A program made the translations under genes and the position numbers. Below the pieces are notes generated by a model. It searched no databases, had not been told where the DNA came from, and was given only the letters and a program-made list of their open reading frames with translations. This document shows, piece after piece, positions 55,618 through 64,000 of a stretch of 64,000 bases of DNA (positions are counted from its first letter, which is position 1; each line of letters opens with the position of its first letter). The DNA comes from Paenibacillus sp. PCH8 (GTDB lineage: Bacteria; Bacillota; Bacilli; Paenibacillales; Paenibacillaceae), in NCBI RefSeq assembly GCF_002968835.1, contig NZ_PKQK01000001.1, forward strand, positions 2,480,001-2,544,000. The letters run 5' to 3'.

Positions 55618-55842
55618 ATGGCACGTACACAAACACAAAAAGCATTACGCAAAGCAGAACGGTCGAACCAATGGTGCTCGGAACAGAGCCGGAGAGGCAA
55701 CAGAGATTATGGTGCATTATCCCAACATGTACGTCTCATGCCTACGAAGCAGGAAAAATTGCAAAAGGTCAAACACAAGAAGCAGATCATCCAGGATGGT
55801 GGTGCTTCTTTTTATTTTGTCCTACGTTTGAAAATACAGTGA
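55618..55842 (+). CDS. Small basic hypothetical protein
   Basis: 74 residues, strongly basic and Gln/Lys-rich (MARTQTQKALRKAER, PTKQEKLQKVKHKKQ), suggesting nucleic acid binding. AAAGGAG lies about 13 bases upstream of the ATG. Unusually, a stem-loop with T-run (55778-55815) lies inside the last 22 codons, so the annotated C-terminus (GGASFYFVLRLKIQ) may be an artefact of a lost stop or a frameshift. Function unknown. Confidence 0.55.
   Translation: MARTQTQKALRKAERSNQWCSEQSRRGNRDYGALSQHVRLMPTKQEKLQKVKHKKQIIQDGGASFYFVLRLKIQ
55778..55815 (+). terminator. Terminator-like hairpin inside the 3' end of the small basic ORF
   Basis: AGAAGCA...TGCTTCT outer stem with an inner ATCAT/GGTGG-type stem and TTTTTA tail, overlapping codons of the gene at 55618. 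Confidence 0.6.
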
Positions 55843-55883
55843 TGAATTGTACATATTAAATATCTTAATTTGTTTAAAATAAT

Positions 55884-55913
55884 AAAAAAAGGAAGAGCTA
55901 GAAAGCTCATCCT
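55884..55913 (-). terminator. Terminator of fabV
   Basis: Minus-strand stem AGGATGAGCT-TTCT-AGCTCTTCCT (one mismatch) followed by seven T (plus-strand A at 55884-55890). Confidence 0.82.
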
Positions 55914-55940
55914 CAATCAATCCTATTTCATAATAGAATG

Positions 55941-57134
55941 TTAATTCACCAAATGCAGCACTTCAACGTTCGGATCAATGTCTGCTTCATAATCCACACC
56001 ATCGGTTTCAAAACCAAACAATTGGAAGAACTCGCGACGATAACCTTCCAGATCGGACAAGTCGTAGATGTTGTCTGAAGTCAACTCATTCCAGAGCTTC
56101 GCCACTTCTTCCTGAACGTCGGCTCTCATCTCCCAATCGTCAATGCGAATACGTCCTTGCTCGTCTGTCGGAACTTCTCCACCTGCATACAGCCGATCCG
56201 CAAACAGACGCTGCAATTGCTCGATACATCCTTCATGCAGCCCTTTTTCCTTCATGACTTTGTACAGGGCAGAAATATACAGGGGTACTACTGGAATCGC
56301 AGAGCTGGACTGGGTTACGAGAGCTTTCGCTACAGTAACATATGCACGACCACCCGTTGCACTCAGACGATCATTCAGCTTGTGTGCAGTCGCTTCCAGA
56401 TGATCTTTGGCCTGACCGATGGTACCTTCGCGATAGATCGCTTGAGTAAGTTCAGGGCCGATGTAGGAGAAAGCAATGGTTGTTGCATCATCAGCGAGAA
56501 CGCCACCTTGTTGCAGAGCATCCATCCATAGTTCCCAATCCTCGCCACCCATAACAGTTACCGTCTGGCGGATTTCCTCATCGATGGCCGACTCAAGCGT
56601 AACGGAAGTGATTTCCCCTGTGTGGAAGTTTACTGTTTTGTTTGTGTAGGATTGGCCGATCGGCTTCAACACAGAGTTGTACACTTCACCGGTGTTCGGA
56701 TCAATACGTCGTGCGGATGCAACGCTGTAGACCACCAGATCTACCTGACCGAGTTCACTGCGAATCAGTTCCACGGCCTTATCTCTTGTTTCGTTTGCAA
56801 ATGCGTCACCCGTAATGCTGTACGATTTCAGGCCGGCTTCTTCAGCAGCCTTCTCGAATGCGGCCGAATTGTACCAACCCGCTGAAGCTGTGCGTTTGTC
56901 TGTGGAACTGCTCGAACGGTAAATGCCGATCGTATTCGCTCCTGCCCCAAAGGCAGATACAACGCGTGAAGCCAGTCCGTATCCGGTGGAAGCACCGATA
57001 ACGAGCACATTCCGTGGTCCTCTTAGCTCCGGCTGAGATTTAACATAATCAATCTGTTCCTGTACTTGTGCGGCACAACCTACAGGATGGGAAGTGGTAC
57101 AAATAAAACCACGTGTTCTTGGTTTAATAATCAT
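55941..57134 (-). CDS. fabV: Enoyl-ACP / trans-2-enoyl-CoA reductase FabV
   Basis: NADH-dependent reductase for the last step of each fatty-acid elongation cycle; the FabV class is naturally insensitive to triclosan. The 397-residue product starts MIIKPRTRGFICTTSHPVGC, the family N-terminus. It has the NADH-binding GASTGYGLASR segment and the FabV active site Y-x8-K (Tyr234, Lys243 in YREGTIGQAK). ATG 57134 has GAAAGGATG upstream; a longer open frame reaching 57713 is not coding. It is divergent from a broken XRE-type regulator, with a palindrome over its promoter. Confidence 0.95.
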   Translation of the reverse strand: MIIKPRTRGFICTTSHPVGCAAQVQEQIDYVKSQPELRGPRNVLVIGASTGYGLASRVVSAFGAGANTIGIYRSSSSTDKRTASAGWYNSAAFEKAAEEAGLKSYSITGDAFANETRDKAVELIRSELGQVDLVVYSVASARRIDPNTGEVYNSVLKPIGQSYTNKTVNFHTGEITSVTLESAIDEEIRQTVTVMGGEDWELWMDALQQGGVLADDATTIAFSYIGPELTQAIYREGTIGQAKDHLEATAHKLNDRLSATGGRAYVTVAKALVTQSSSAIPVVPLYISALYKVMKEKGLHEGCIEQLQRLFADRLYAGGEVPTDEQGRIRIDDWEMRADVQEEVAKLWNELTSDNIYDLSDLEGYRREFFQLFGFETDGVDYEADIDPNVEVLHLVN

Positions 57135-57201
57135 ATAGTTGCATCCTTTCATGTTCAGTTCATGGTACAGCATTATTGTATTCTTCGTGTACAACCTCCT
57201 T

Positions 57202-57240
57202 ATTGTAAAACAATTACCTCCGAAACGGAAACCGTTTCGG
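57202..57240 (-). promoter_or_regulatory. fabV promoter with overlapping palindrome
   Basis: Minus-strand TACAAT (57207-57202) serves as -10. Over the expected -35 position lies CCGAAACGG-TTT-CCGTTTCGG, a perfect 9-bp palindrome (57240-57220). This is a typical repressor site; the divergent XRE-type regulator is the obvious candidate (inference). Confidence 0.5.
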
Positions 57241-57334
57241 TTGTTTTGGCTGGAAGGGTGGTGTTCCATCTTCAATTTTCCGATGATGTGGATAGAATAT
57301 ATTCGCTCATGTATATAGAAAGAACAGGGATACC

Positions 57335-58088
57335 ATGCTGAAGGAACGGATTGAATTTTTGAGCAAAAGAAAGCAAATCTCCCGCAAAGACCTCGTGGAG
57401 GGTCTCGGTTGTTTTTGAACAATTGTCCGTCCCTGCTTCGGCAATATCGGAAGAGACGGTGCATTCGCTGCCAGATCGGGATGATACGCTTACAGTTGAG
57501 CTGACTACAGCTTTGATGAAGGCCGTCTATTACCAGCAATTGAACGATGCAACGGCCCATGAGTATATACATACGTCCTACCTTCATTTTTACCTGGAGA
57601 AATACGGACGTCCAGATGATGTTGACCTGCCGGAACCGTTGGCTAAGGCGCTCTTGTATTATAAAGTGCAATATTATCGTTCCAAACTTGCCTTTGTGGA
57701 CGTACTGACTCACGCAACCAGACTTAGTGAACTGTCCTTCTCTGGAAGTGAATTCTGGTTATCGGTCCAAAATATTAAAATGGAAGCCTATATTCAGGTT
57801 AGACAATACGAAGAGGCGAAGCAGGCACAACTGGCGACGAGTGGTTCTCTGCCTTTAACAGCTACGGCTACGGTGATTACCATCACCGATACAGGTAAAC
57901 TAATTAATTTTGATCCGATTGTTGTGCTGGTTCTTGAGGTGACAGAGACGAACGGCACCCCGTATCAACGAACGCTGGAGACACTGGTATCCAAGATGCA
58001 GATTCCACGAGTGGGGGATCGGGTGGGATTGGGCCAGAATCCAGCGAATCCGTCCGAGCTGATCTATATGGGACTGTTGTCCGGCTAG
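57335..58088 (+). pseudogene. XRE-type regulator with internal deletion
   Basis: Two in-order remnants of one regulator. 57335-57418 encodes MLKERIEFLSKRKQISRKDLVEGL, the first helices of an XRE/HTH_3 domain, then stops after GCF. From about 57405 another frame gives FEQLSVPASAISEETV... through to 58088, a helical C-terminal domain of over 200 residues (HEYIHTSYLHFYLEKYGRP; ITITDTGKLINFDPIVVL). The recognition helix and the rest of the HTH, perhaps 40-50 residues, are missing, so this looks like a deletion and not a single base error. A protein from the TTG at 57423 (221 residues) could still be made but would not bind DNA through this HTH. It is divergent from fabV. Confidence 0.6.
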
Positions 58089-58128
58089 AAATGCTGGGGT
58101 TACGAGAGGTGCAAGCCACGTAGTGCTT

Positions 58129-58944
58129 TCAGACAATACCAAGGCGCATTCGATAAGAAAAGAGTACTGTTCTAGATTGTCCGTCAAATACACGAGTAGC
58201 CAAAGCCCTAAAATCGTCGGCAGCTGTTAATAGATCATCTGCTCCGAGCTTCAACGCCGTTTGCAGGCCACCTTGGCTCAGGGCGAGATTGACGTATCGA
58301 TCAGCCGTGAATGTCTCGTGGTGATGAAACACGATTTCCCGAACATATCGGAACAGCCCGGACTGCTGAATTTGCTGCAGATGCCCATCCTTGCTCCATT
58401 TGTGTGCCTGGTTATTTTGGTGAGCCAGACTAGCTGCTCGATGATCCGCCTCCGTATTCAGCTCCATGTAGGCTTGTTCCAGCTGCCAGTTCAGCATAGG
58501 CGGCCAGTCGCAGTCGTAGGCAGCAAATATACCCCCTGTACGCAGTACACGCGCGAACTCGCGAAGTGTAGATTCAGGTTCCATCCAGTGAAACGATTGG
58601 GAACATGTCAGCACATCCACACTGCCATCAGGAAGCCCAAGGTCGTGAGACAAACAGGATACAAACCGGATGTTATCCGGCTTGCCCGCAGATTCCCACT
58701 TGGACTCAGCTACAGCTCTCATATCATCGCTGGGTTCGAAGCCGATGATGCGTTCTGCCTGATTATGCCAGATCCACGAGGATAAACCGGTACCACAGCC
58801 AACATCTGCGACCATACGCGGCCTACTACCAAGATATGTCGTTAGAATATCCACCACTTCAGTGGGAGCAGCAGGTCGATTCTGATCGTATAACGTACCG
58901 AAACCTTTGAAACGTTCTACATTGTTGCGTCTAATGTCTTGCAT
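58129..58944 (-). CDS. SAM-dependent methyltransferase (type 11)
   Basis: 271-residue class I methyltransferase. Motif I VADVGCGTGLSSWIW binds SAM (about residues 44-58), GFEPSDDMRAVAE is the acidic-loop motif, and LPDGSVDVLTCSQSFHWMEP is the motif IV region of methyltransferase type 11 proteins. The N-terminus (FKGFGTLYDQNRP) is common in YcgJ-like relatives. The substrate is not identifiable. The ATG follows AGGAGGCACAC. A WYL regulator lies just upstream in the same direction (74 bp gap), and the two may form one unit. Confidence 0.88.
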   Translation of the reverse strand: MQDIRRNNVERFKGFGTLYDQNRPAAPTEVVDILTTYLGSRPRMVADVGCGTGLSSWIWHNQAERIIGFEPSDDMRAVAESKWESAGKPDNIRFVSCLSHDLGLPDGSVDVLTCSQSFHWMEPESTLREFARVLRTGGIFAAYDCDWPPMLNWQLEQAYMELNTEADHRAASLAHQNNQAHKWSKDGHLQQIQQSGLFRYVREIVFHHHETFTADRYVNLALSQGGLQTALKLGADDLLTAADDFRALATRVFDGQSRTVLFSYRMRLGIV

Positions 58945-59017
58945 GAGTGTGCCTCCTTCGGTCAGATGTATGACTGAGAGTCAACTGTGGTCAAAAGTTG
59001 TATCGGGCTATATTATA

Positions 59018-59959
59018 TCATTCATTGTCGGGTATTTTGTTGATGACATTCTGTAAATGTTCAACAGCCTTTATATGACGCCGGAGCAATTCCTGTCCAA
59101 CATGAGCCGGTTCAACGACAGTCAATTCCGAACCGAACGACATCAGAAAGGAGTATAGCCATTCGCCTACATTCAATTCAAGGGAGACACGGAGCCTGCC
59201 ATCAGGCTCTTTTTCAATGAGGGACGGTTCAAAAAAATCATGCACTTTATATGCAATGCTGCTGGAGAACAGGAGTGTCAGAGAGGTCGGGGGAGTGACT
59301 ATCGCTGATTCAGGTTGGGTTGATCCTTCAGTTATAGGATGATCGTGTTTTCTGGTCAGGAATGTCAGCTGAGTGATTCGTTTCATCTTGAACGTCTCAG
59401 ATTCTCTCCGGTCAGGATCATCATGAAGATAACCTTTAAAGTACCAGGTGTTGTTTTTGAATATAAGCTTCTGTGGCTGGACGGTTGGAATACTCTTCTC
59501 CCCATCCGAGTTAACATAGTGAAACGATATCAGTTGATTCGTTAAAATAGCCTGTTTCACCTGATTGAACAGTTCTCTCTCTTGCAAAGGGATGCTGCCC
59601 CATGGCGAGAAATCGAATTCGATCCAATCCAGCTTGTGATCAAACAGGGCGGTCAGCCGTTGTAGCATATGGGCACTGTTGAGGTGGGGAATTGCACTGA
59701 CACTGTATAGTCCCAACAAAATCTCGTTCTGGTCTTCTTCCGACAGCAGGGACTTGTCCATGACATAGTTGTCCATCAGATGAATGCCGCCATACTTGCC
59801 GGTAGTGGTATAGACGGGAATACCCGCAGCGCTCAGCCTGTCGATATCACGATACACCGTACGCACAGAAATCTCGAACAAACGGGCGAGTTCAGGTGCA
59901 GTGGCTTTCTTTTTCTCCAATAACAAAAGCAACATTCGAAATAATCGGTTATTTTCCAT
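59018..59959 (-). CDS. HTH-WYL transcriptional regulator (YafY type)
   Basis: 313-residue regulator. N-terminal HTH_11 (about residues 5-58; TAPELARLFEISVRTVYRDIDRLSAAG) with KYGGIHLMDNY, a WYL domain (about 130-205; ISFHYVNSDGEKSIPTVQPQKLIFKNNTWYFKGYL) and a WCX C-terminus. ATG 59959 (MENNRLFRML) lacks a ribosome site but lies exactly 6 nt after a perfect TATAAT, so the mRNA should be leaderless. TGTCA half-sites cover that promoter, suggesting autoregulation. It probably controls the following methyltransferase gene. Confidence 0.88.
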   Translation of the reverse strand: MENNRLFRMLLLLLEKKKATAPELARLFEISVRTVYRDIDRLSAAGIPVYTTTGKYGGIHLMDNYVMDKSLLSEEDQNEILLGLYSVSAIPHLNSAHMLQRLTALFDHKLDWIEFDFSPWGSIPLQERELFNQVKQAILTNQLISFHYVNSDGEKSIPTVQPQKLIFKNNTWYFKGYLHDDPDRRESETFKMKRITQLTFLTRKHDHPITEGSTQPESAIVTPPTSLTLLFSSSIAYKVHDFFEPSLIEKEPDGRLRVSLELNVGEWLYSFLMSFGSELTVVEPAHVGQELLRRHIKAVEHLQNVINKIPDNE

Positions 59960-59961
59960 GC

Positions 59962-59989
59962 TGTCATTATACCATGACAATAGGTGTCA
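59962..59989 (-). promoter_or_regulatory. Leaderless promoter with TGTCA operator repeats
   Basis: Minus strand: TGACA-CCTAT-TGTCAT-GGTATA-ATGACA, three half-sites making two overlapping inverted repeats. The -10 TATAAT (59971-59966) is inside the second, and the start codon follows 6 nt later. Confidence 0.55.
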
Positions 59990-60065
59990 GGGTATGGATG
60001 GTACACTTGGATTATATAACGTTGTACCGAGACAAGAGACTTGCTTGCCGAGGAGTTAACATTAA

Positions 60066-61514
<1,449 letters not shown>

Positions 61515-61530
61515 TTTAGTATAAAAATAT

Positions 61531-61568
61531 ACCCGCTTGTCCCTTTGAATAGGACAAGCGGGTTTTTT
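61531..61568 (+). terminator. Terminator of the 6-phospho-beta-glucosidase gene
   Basis: ACCCGCTTGTCC...GGACAAGCGGGT 12-bp stem and six T. Confidence 0.92.
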
Positions 61569-61611
61569 GGATGGAATTCAGACATAAAAGCGCAGGGTGT
61601 GAGAATAGAAG

Positions 61612-61648
61612 AATCCCCGGTATCCTTAGTTCAGGAATACCGGGGATT
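61612..61648. terminator. Palindromic terminator of the PAP2 gene
   Basis: AATCCCCGGTATCC with GGAATACCGGGGATT; strong stem between convergent genes, weak T-tail on the minus strand. Confidence 0.6.
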
Positions 61649-61672
61649 TATTATTTCTCGCCTAAAGTGAGC

Positions 61673-62338
61673 TTACGCCACGCTTCTGGAATGCACTTCG
61701 GACAGACGCTCCAAATGCCGCTGATAAAACCATATACATGTGGCGAGCCAGCATCCACTCAAAAAGTATCCGCCAACGACATCACTTGGGTAGTGAACAC
61801 CGAGATATATACGGCTCAAGCCAATAATCAGGATAAAGACTGCACTGGCAATGACCATAAGCACACGTCCCGTTACCGTCGGCACATGTTTCCAGAGCAG
61901 AAAGGCCAGTCCACCATACAGGCTGAACGCTGCCATGGAATGTCCGCTGGGGAAACTGTATCCACTCACTTCGATGATCCGGTTAATGGTAGGTCTGGCA
62001 CGCTGGAATACCAGCTTGAGCAATGCATTTAACAGGGTTGAACCGGCGAGTACGCAAGCCAGGAAGAGCAGTTCACGTTTGTGTTTTAGGCAAACGTATA
62101 ACACAATCATGGCAATGATTGTAATGATAACCACGGCCTTTTCACTGCCAATCCAGGTAAACAACTGCATGAATTGTGTCATGCCGGGTGATTCCATGCC
62201 CTGAACCCAACCAATCAGCGTATCATCAAACCTGTGAATCTGGTTGTCGCTGATGGACAAGGCGATACTTACAAAAGCGGTAAGACATAACGCTGCAACG
62301 AGCAGCGGGAAGGAGAAGTTCTTTTTCCAGTTTGGCAT
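61673..62338 (-). CDS. PAP2-family membrane phosphatase
   Basis: Membrane phosphatase of 221 residues acting on lipid pyrophosphates or phosphatidic acid-type substrates outside the membrane (family knowledge). It has about six membrane segments. The three-part catalytic signature is complete: KLVFQRARP (K-x6-RP), PSGHS, and SRIYLGVHYPSDVVGG (SR-x5-H-x3-D). ATG 62338 follows GGAGGAACT; an upstream reading to 62383 is not supported. Could serve as an undecaprenyl-pyrophosphate phosphatase (BcrC-like), not provable here. Confidence 0.9.
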   Translation of the reverse strand: MPNWKKNFSFPLLVAALCLTAFVSIALSISDNQIHRFDDTLIGWVQGMESPGMTQFMQLFTWIGSEKAVVIITIIAMIVLYVCLKHKRELLFLACVLAGSTLLNALLKLVFQRARPTINRIIEVSGYSFPSGHSMAAFSLYGGLAFLLWKHVPTVTGRVLMVIASAVFILIIGLSRIYLGVHYPSDVVGGYFLSGCWLATCIWFYQRHLERLSEVHSRSVA

Positions 62339-62504
62339 ATAATGTGAGTTCCTCCGTGATGCTTGATTTCTTAGGTTACTCATACGAATGACCTAAGCGT
62401 CATTCATATTATGCTATAATTTTACAATATATATAGCAACAATAAAAATATGTAACCTGTACACTGATTGTTCAAGCATAGAATGTGAGAGGGGAGCAGG
62501 CGGA

Positions 62505-63074
62505 ATGAAACGGTTGATGATGTTCATGTTGGTCTTACTATTGCTTATGTCTGGGTTAGCTCTATTTCCGGGCGGCAAAGTCTATGCGTGCAGTTGTGTT
62601 GAAAGTGATGCCAAAGAGAGATTGAAGACCTTCACAACGGTATTTACGGGAGAAGTGGTGAAGAAAGGCCATGCTCAGCAGTCGAAGCATGATGGCTTAA
62701 TAAGAGAGTATACCTTTGATGTAGATACTGCTTGGAAGGGGATCAATACGAAAAAGATAAAGATCCTGGGGAGTGACGGAGATTCAGGCTCCTGTGGCAT
62801 TCAATTGGAGAAGAATCAGTCTTATCTGATCTTTGCTTACCAGCATGAAGGTGACCAAAAGCTACATACGAATCTATGCAGTGGTAATGTTGCTGTTGAA
62901 CAAGCTGTAGACGAGTTAAAGCTACTGGGTACAGGTAAAGTTGTGAGTAAAGAAGATTTTGGGGGAACCAATGGTGAGGGAAATGGATCGATCGATCTCA
63001 TCGTGTACGGTGGAGTCATTCTAATAGCAGGGCTGGCCATGGTGTGGATGTGGAGAAGAAGGAAAAGGGCCTGA
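62505..63074 (+). CDS. Secreted TIMP-like (NTR-fold) protein with C-terminal membrane anchor
   Basis: 189 residues. The signal peptide (LMMFMLVLLLLMSGLALF) ends before VYACSCV. The mature protein begins CSC, as in the netrin/TIMP-like fold of metalloproteinase inhibitors, and two more Cys follow (GDSGSCGIQL, TNLCSGN) with the spacing expected for disulfides. A strand-rich body (VFTGEVVKKGH ... YTFDVDTAWKG) is followed by a Gly/Asn linker and a C-terminal membrane segment plus RRRKRA (about 162-189). This resembles a sorting signal without LPXTG, so it is likely a membrane-anchored surface protein. GAGGGGAG precedes the ATG. Confidence 0.7.
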   Translation: MKRLMMFMLVLLLLMSGLALFPGGKVYACSCVESDAKERLKTFTTVFTGEVVKKGHAQQSKHDGLIREYTFDVDTAWKGINTKKIKILGSDGDSGSCGIQLEKNQSYLIFAYQHEGDQKLHTNLCSGNVAVEQAVDELKLLGTGKVVSKEDFGGTNGEGNGSIDLIVYGGVILIAGLAMVWMWRRRKRA

Positions 63075-63135
63075 TTACAGGTCTAATGAGGGTTCGGTTG
63101 AAGAACATAAGTATGTTGACGACGAAAACGAAACC

Positions 63136-63183
63136 AAAATCCCCATGTAGAGCGTTAAGAACTATTGTTGCTCTGCATGGGGA
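63136..63183 (-). terminator. Terminator of the AraC-family gene at the right edge
   Basis: Inverted repeat of 13 bp (63141-63153 with 63170-63182, one G-U) with a 16-nt loop and ATTTTGG on the minus strand. It may also serve the plus-strand gene. Confidence 0.55.
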
Positions 63184-63252
63184 GTCCAAGGTCTGATTCA
63201 TAATTGTTCGAATCATAGCCGGATTATTGGGCCGGAGACGATGGAACTGGAA

Positions 63253-64000
63253 CTATTTCAGTTGCAACATGTATTCATAAGCCGTGACGCCGAACACTCG
63301 TTTGAAATGCCGATTCAGATGGGTTAGATCGACAAATCCGCAATCCGCAACAGCAGCATAGACGTCTTTCTTCGTTTCGATGGACTGGCGAGCACGTTCC
63401 ACTTTGCAGTTCAAGAAAAATTGGTAGGGTGATATGCCAGCCTGTGACTTGAATTCACGGATAAACTGAAACTTGGACATGCCAAATTCGGAGCTTAGAT
63501 TGTCCAGCTTCAACACATCCTCAGTGCTGCAAAACATCATTTCCTTGGCTTTACGGACTACGCTATTCTGAGGTAGCCAAAGCTTGGTATGCATCTCTTT
63601 CTGGGCCAGCAGATGAACCAGATCGAAGATCCGTTCGCTGCATTCGGCTTCGTTCTGTCTGAGCTGAACAGCATCGTTCAGCATCAGGATACTCCGTGCA
63701 AGCTCGGGGTCATAGACGATGGGACTGGAGAAACGCATCTCCTTTTTGCCAATAATCTCCTCGACCAAATCCGGCTTTAAATACAGCATCACATAGTCAA
63801 TGCCAGCCTTATCGTAAGAGCTTCCATCATGGGACTGTTCCCGATTGAATAACATGACGCCATTCTTATGCGAAGCCTGATACTGTCCATCCAGATTATA
63901 TTGTTGAATACCGCGCAGGGTAACGCCTACTGCATACTCTTCGTGGCAATGCTTTTTATATGCAAAATCGGTGAAACTGGCGGATAGTGCCAGCACATCT
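63253..64000 (-). CDS. AraC-family transcriptional regulator (5' end beyond window)
   Basis: C-terminal 248 or so residues of an AraC regulator; the frame is still open at base 64000, so the GTG at 63996 is not a reliable start. The N-terminal cupin-like sensing domain (YKKHCHEEYAVGVTLRGIQQYN, GVMLFNREQSHDG) is followed by the double HTH (about the last 100 residues; LSSEFGMSKFQFIREFKSQAGISPYQFF and VDLTHLNRHFKRVFGVTAYEY). The sensing domain is that of sugar or small-molecule AraC proteins of the EutR/YSIRK-like group; ligand unknown. Confidence 0.85.
   Translation of the reverse strand, partial: DVLALSASFTDFAYKKHCHEEYAVGVTLRGIQQYNLDGQYQASHKNGVMLFNREQSHDGSSYDKAGIDYVMLYLKPDLVEEIIGKKEMRFSSPIVYDPELARSILMLNDAVQLRQNEAECSERIFDLVHLLAQKEMHTKLWLPQNSVVRKAKEMMFCSTEDVLKLDNLSSEFGMSKFQFIREFKSQAGISPYQFFLNCKVERARQSIETKKDVYAAVADCGFVDLTHLNRHFKRVFGVTAYEYMLQLK

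Noticed and set aside
57135..57713. N-terminal extension of FabV to 590 codons
   Set aside because: The extension overlaps the divergent regulator and palindrome; MIIKPRTRGFIC is the conserved family start.
44586..59959. Defence island (WYL, HIRAN, Mrr-like, WYL)
   Set aside because: The elements are spread over 15 kb among housekeeping genes, with no methylase, helicase or toxin partner and no mobile-element border.

Overview
The window is a stretch of low-to-mid GC Firmicute chromosome, most likely Paenibacillus. I infer this from family content and gene order, not from a marker gene: glcT-ptsG-ptsHI, a split gcvPA/gcvPB with a glycine riboswitch, a sigma-W-type flotillin operon, an AraC-membrane regulator plus LplB/YtcP/LplA-type sugar ABC importer without its own ATPase, SLH and Ig-like surface proteins, tandem type I pullulanases, and WYL regulators. 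No rRNA, tRNA, CRISPR array, insertion sequence or prophage was seen.

Layout. 1-3560: 3' part of an iron alcohol dehydrogenase, then an NfeD-like/flotillin operon behind a textbook sigma-W promoter. 3727-8981: the glucose PTS (glcT, ptsG, ptsH, ptsI) with a GlcT antitermination target fused to a terminator. 9319-14558: glycine cleavage (gcvT-gcvPA-gcvPB leftward behind a tandem glycine riboswitch; gcvH rightward). 14977-20144: mannitol operon mtlA-mtlR-mtlF-mtlD, with mtlR frameshifted. 20214-23033: a small cysteine-rich protein and a short MutS2 paralog with KOW but no Smr domain, preceded by a 400-nt leader carrying two tiny ORFs, a long inverted repeat and two terminators. 23136-31916: sensor-regulator, two permeases, two paralogous binding lipoproteins and a GH105 hydrolase, for uptake and breakdown of an unsaturated uronate oligosaccharide. 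32263-37218: SLH protein and a 1221-residue secreted protein. 37398-42672: two pullulanases, the second frameshifted and carrying C-terminal Ig-like and CBM41-like modules.

42957-64000 is a mosaic of short units: L25/Ctc; a WYL regulator with a HIRAN protein; a glycosyltransferase; a TerC-family membrane protein under a yybP-ykoY (Mn2+) riboswitch; an RtcB RNA ligase (frameshifted) translationally coupled to a BCS1-like AAA ATPase, behind its own small-ORF/terminator leader; MsrA; a membrane-anchored Mrr-like nuclease; FabV next to a broken XRE-type regulator; a methyltransferase; a second WYL regulator with a leaderless, operator-embedded promoter; a 6-phospho-beta-glucosidase; a PAP2 phosphatase; a TIMP-like secreted protein; and the C-terminal part of an AraC regulator running off the right edge.

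The strongest candidate for an undescribed system is the attenuator-controlled short MutS2. Its leader is arranged like those that switch on antibiotic-inducible ribosome-protection genes, and MutS2 proteins are known to act on collided ribosomes. The RtcB-AAA ATPase pair with its own leader is the second. Three frameshifts (mtlR, second pullulanase, rtcB) and one internal deletion (XRE regulator) mean either a sequence with base errors or several decaying genes; the first two are single-base losses in G-runs.
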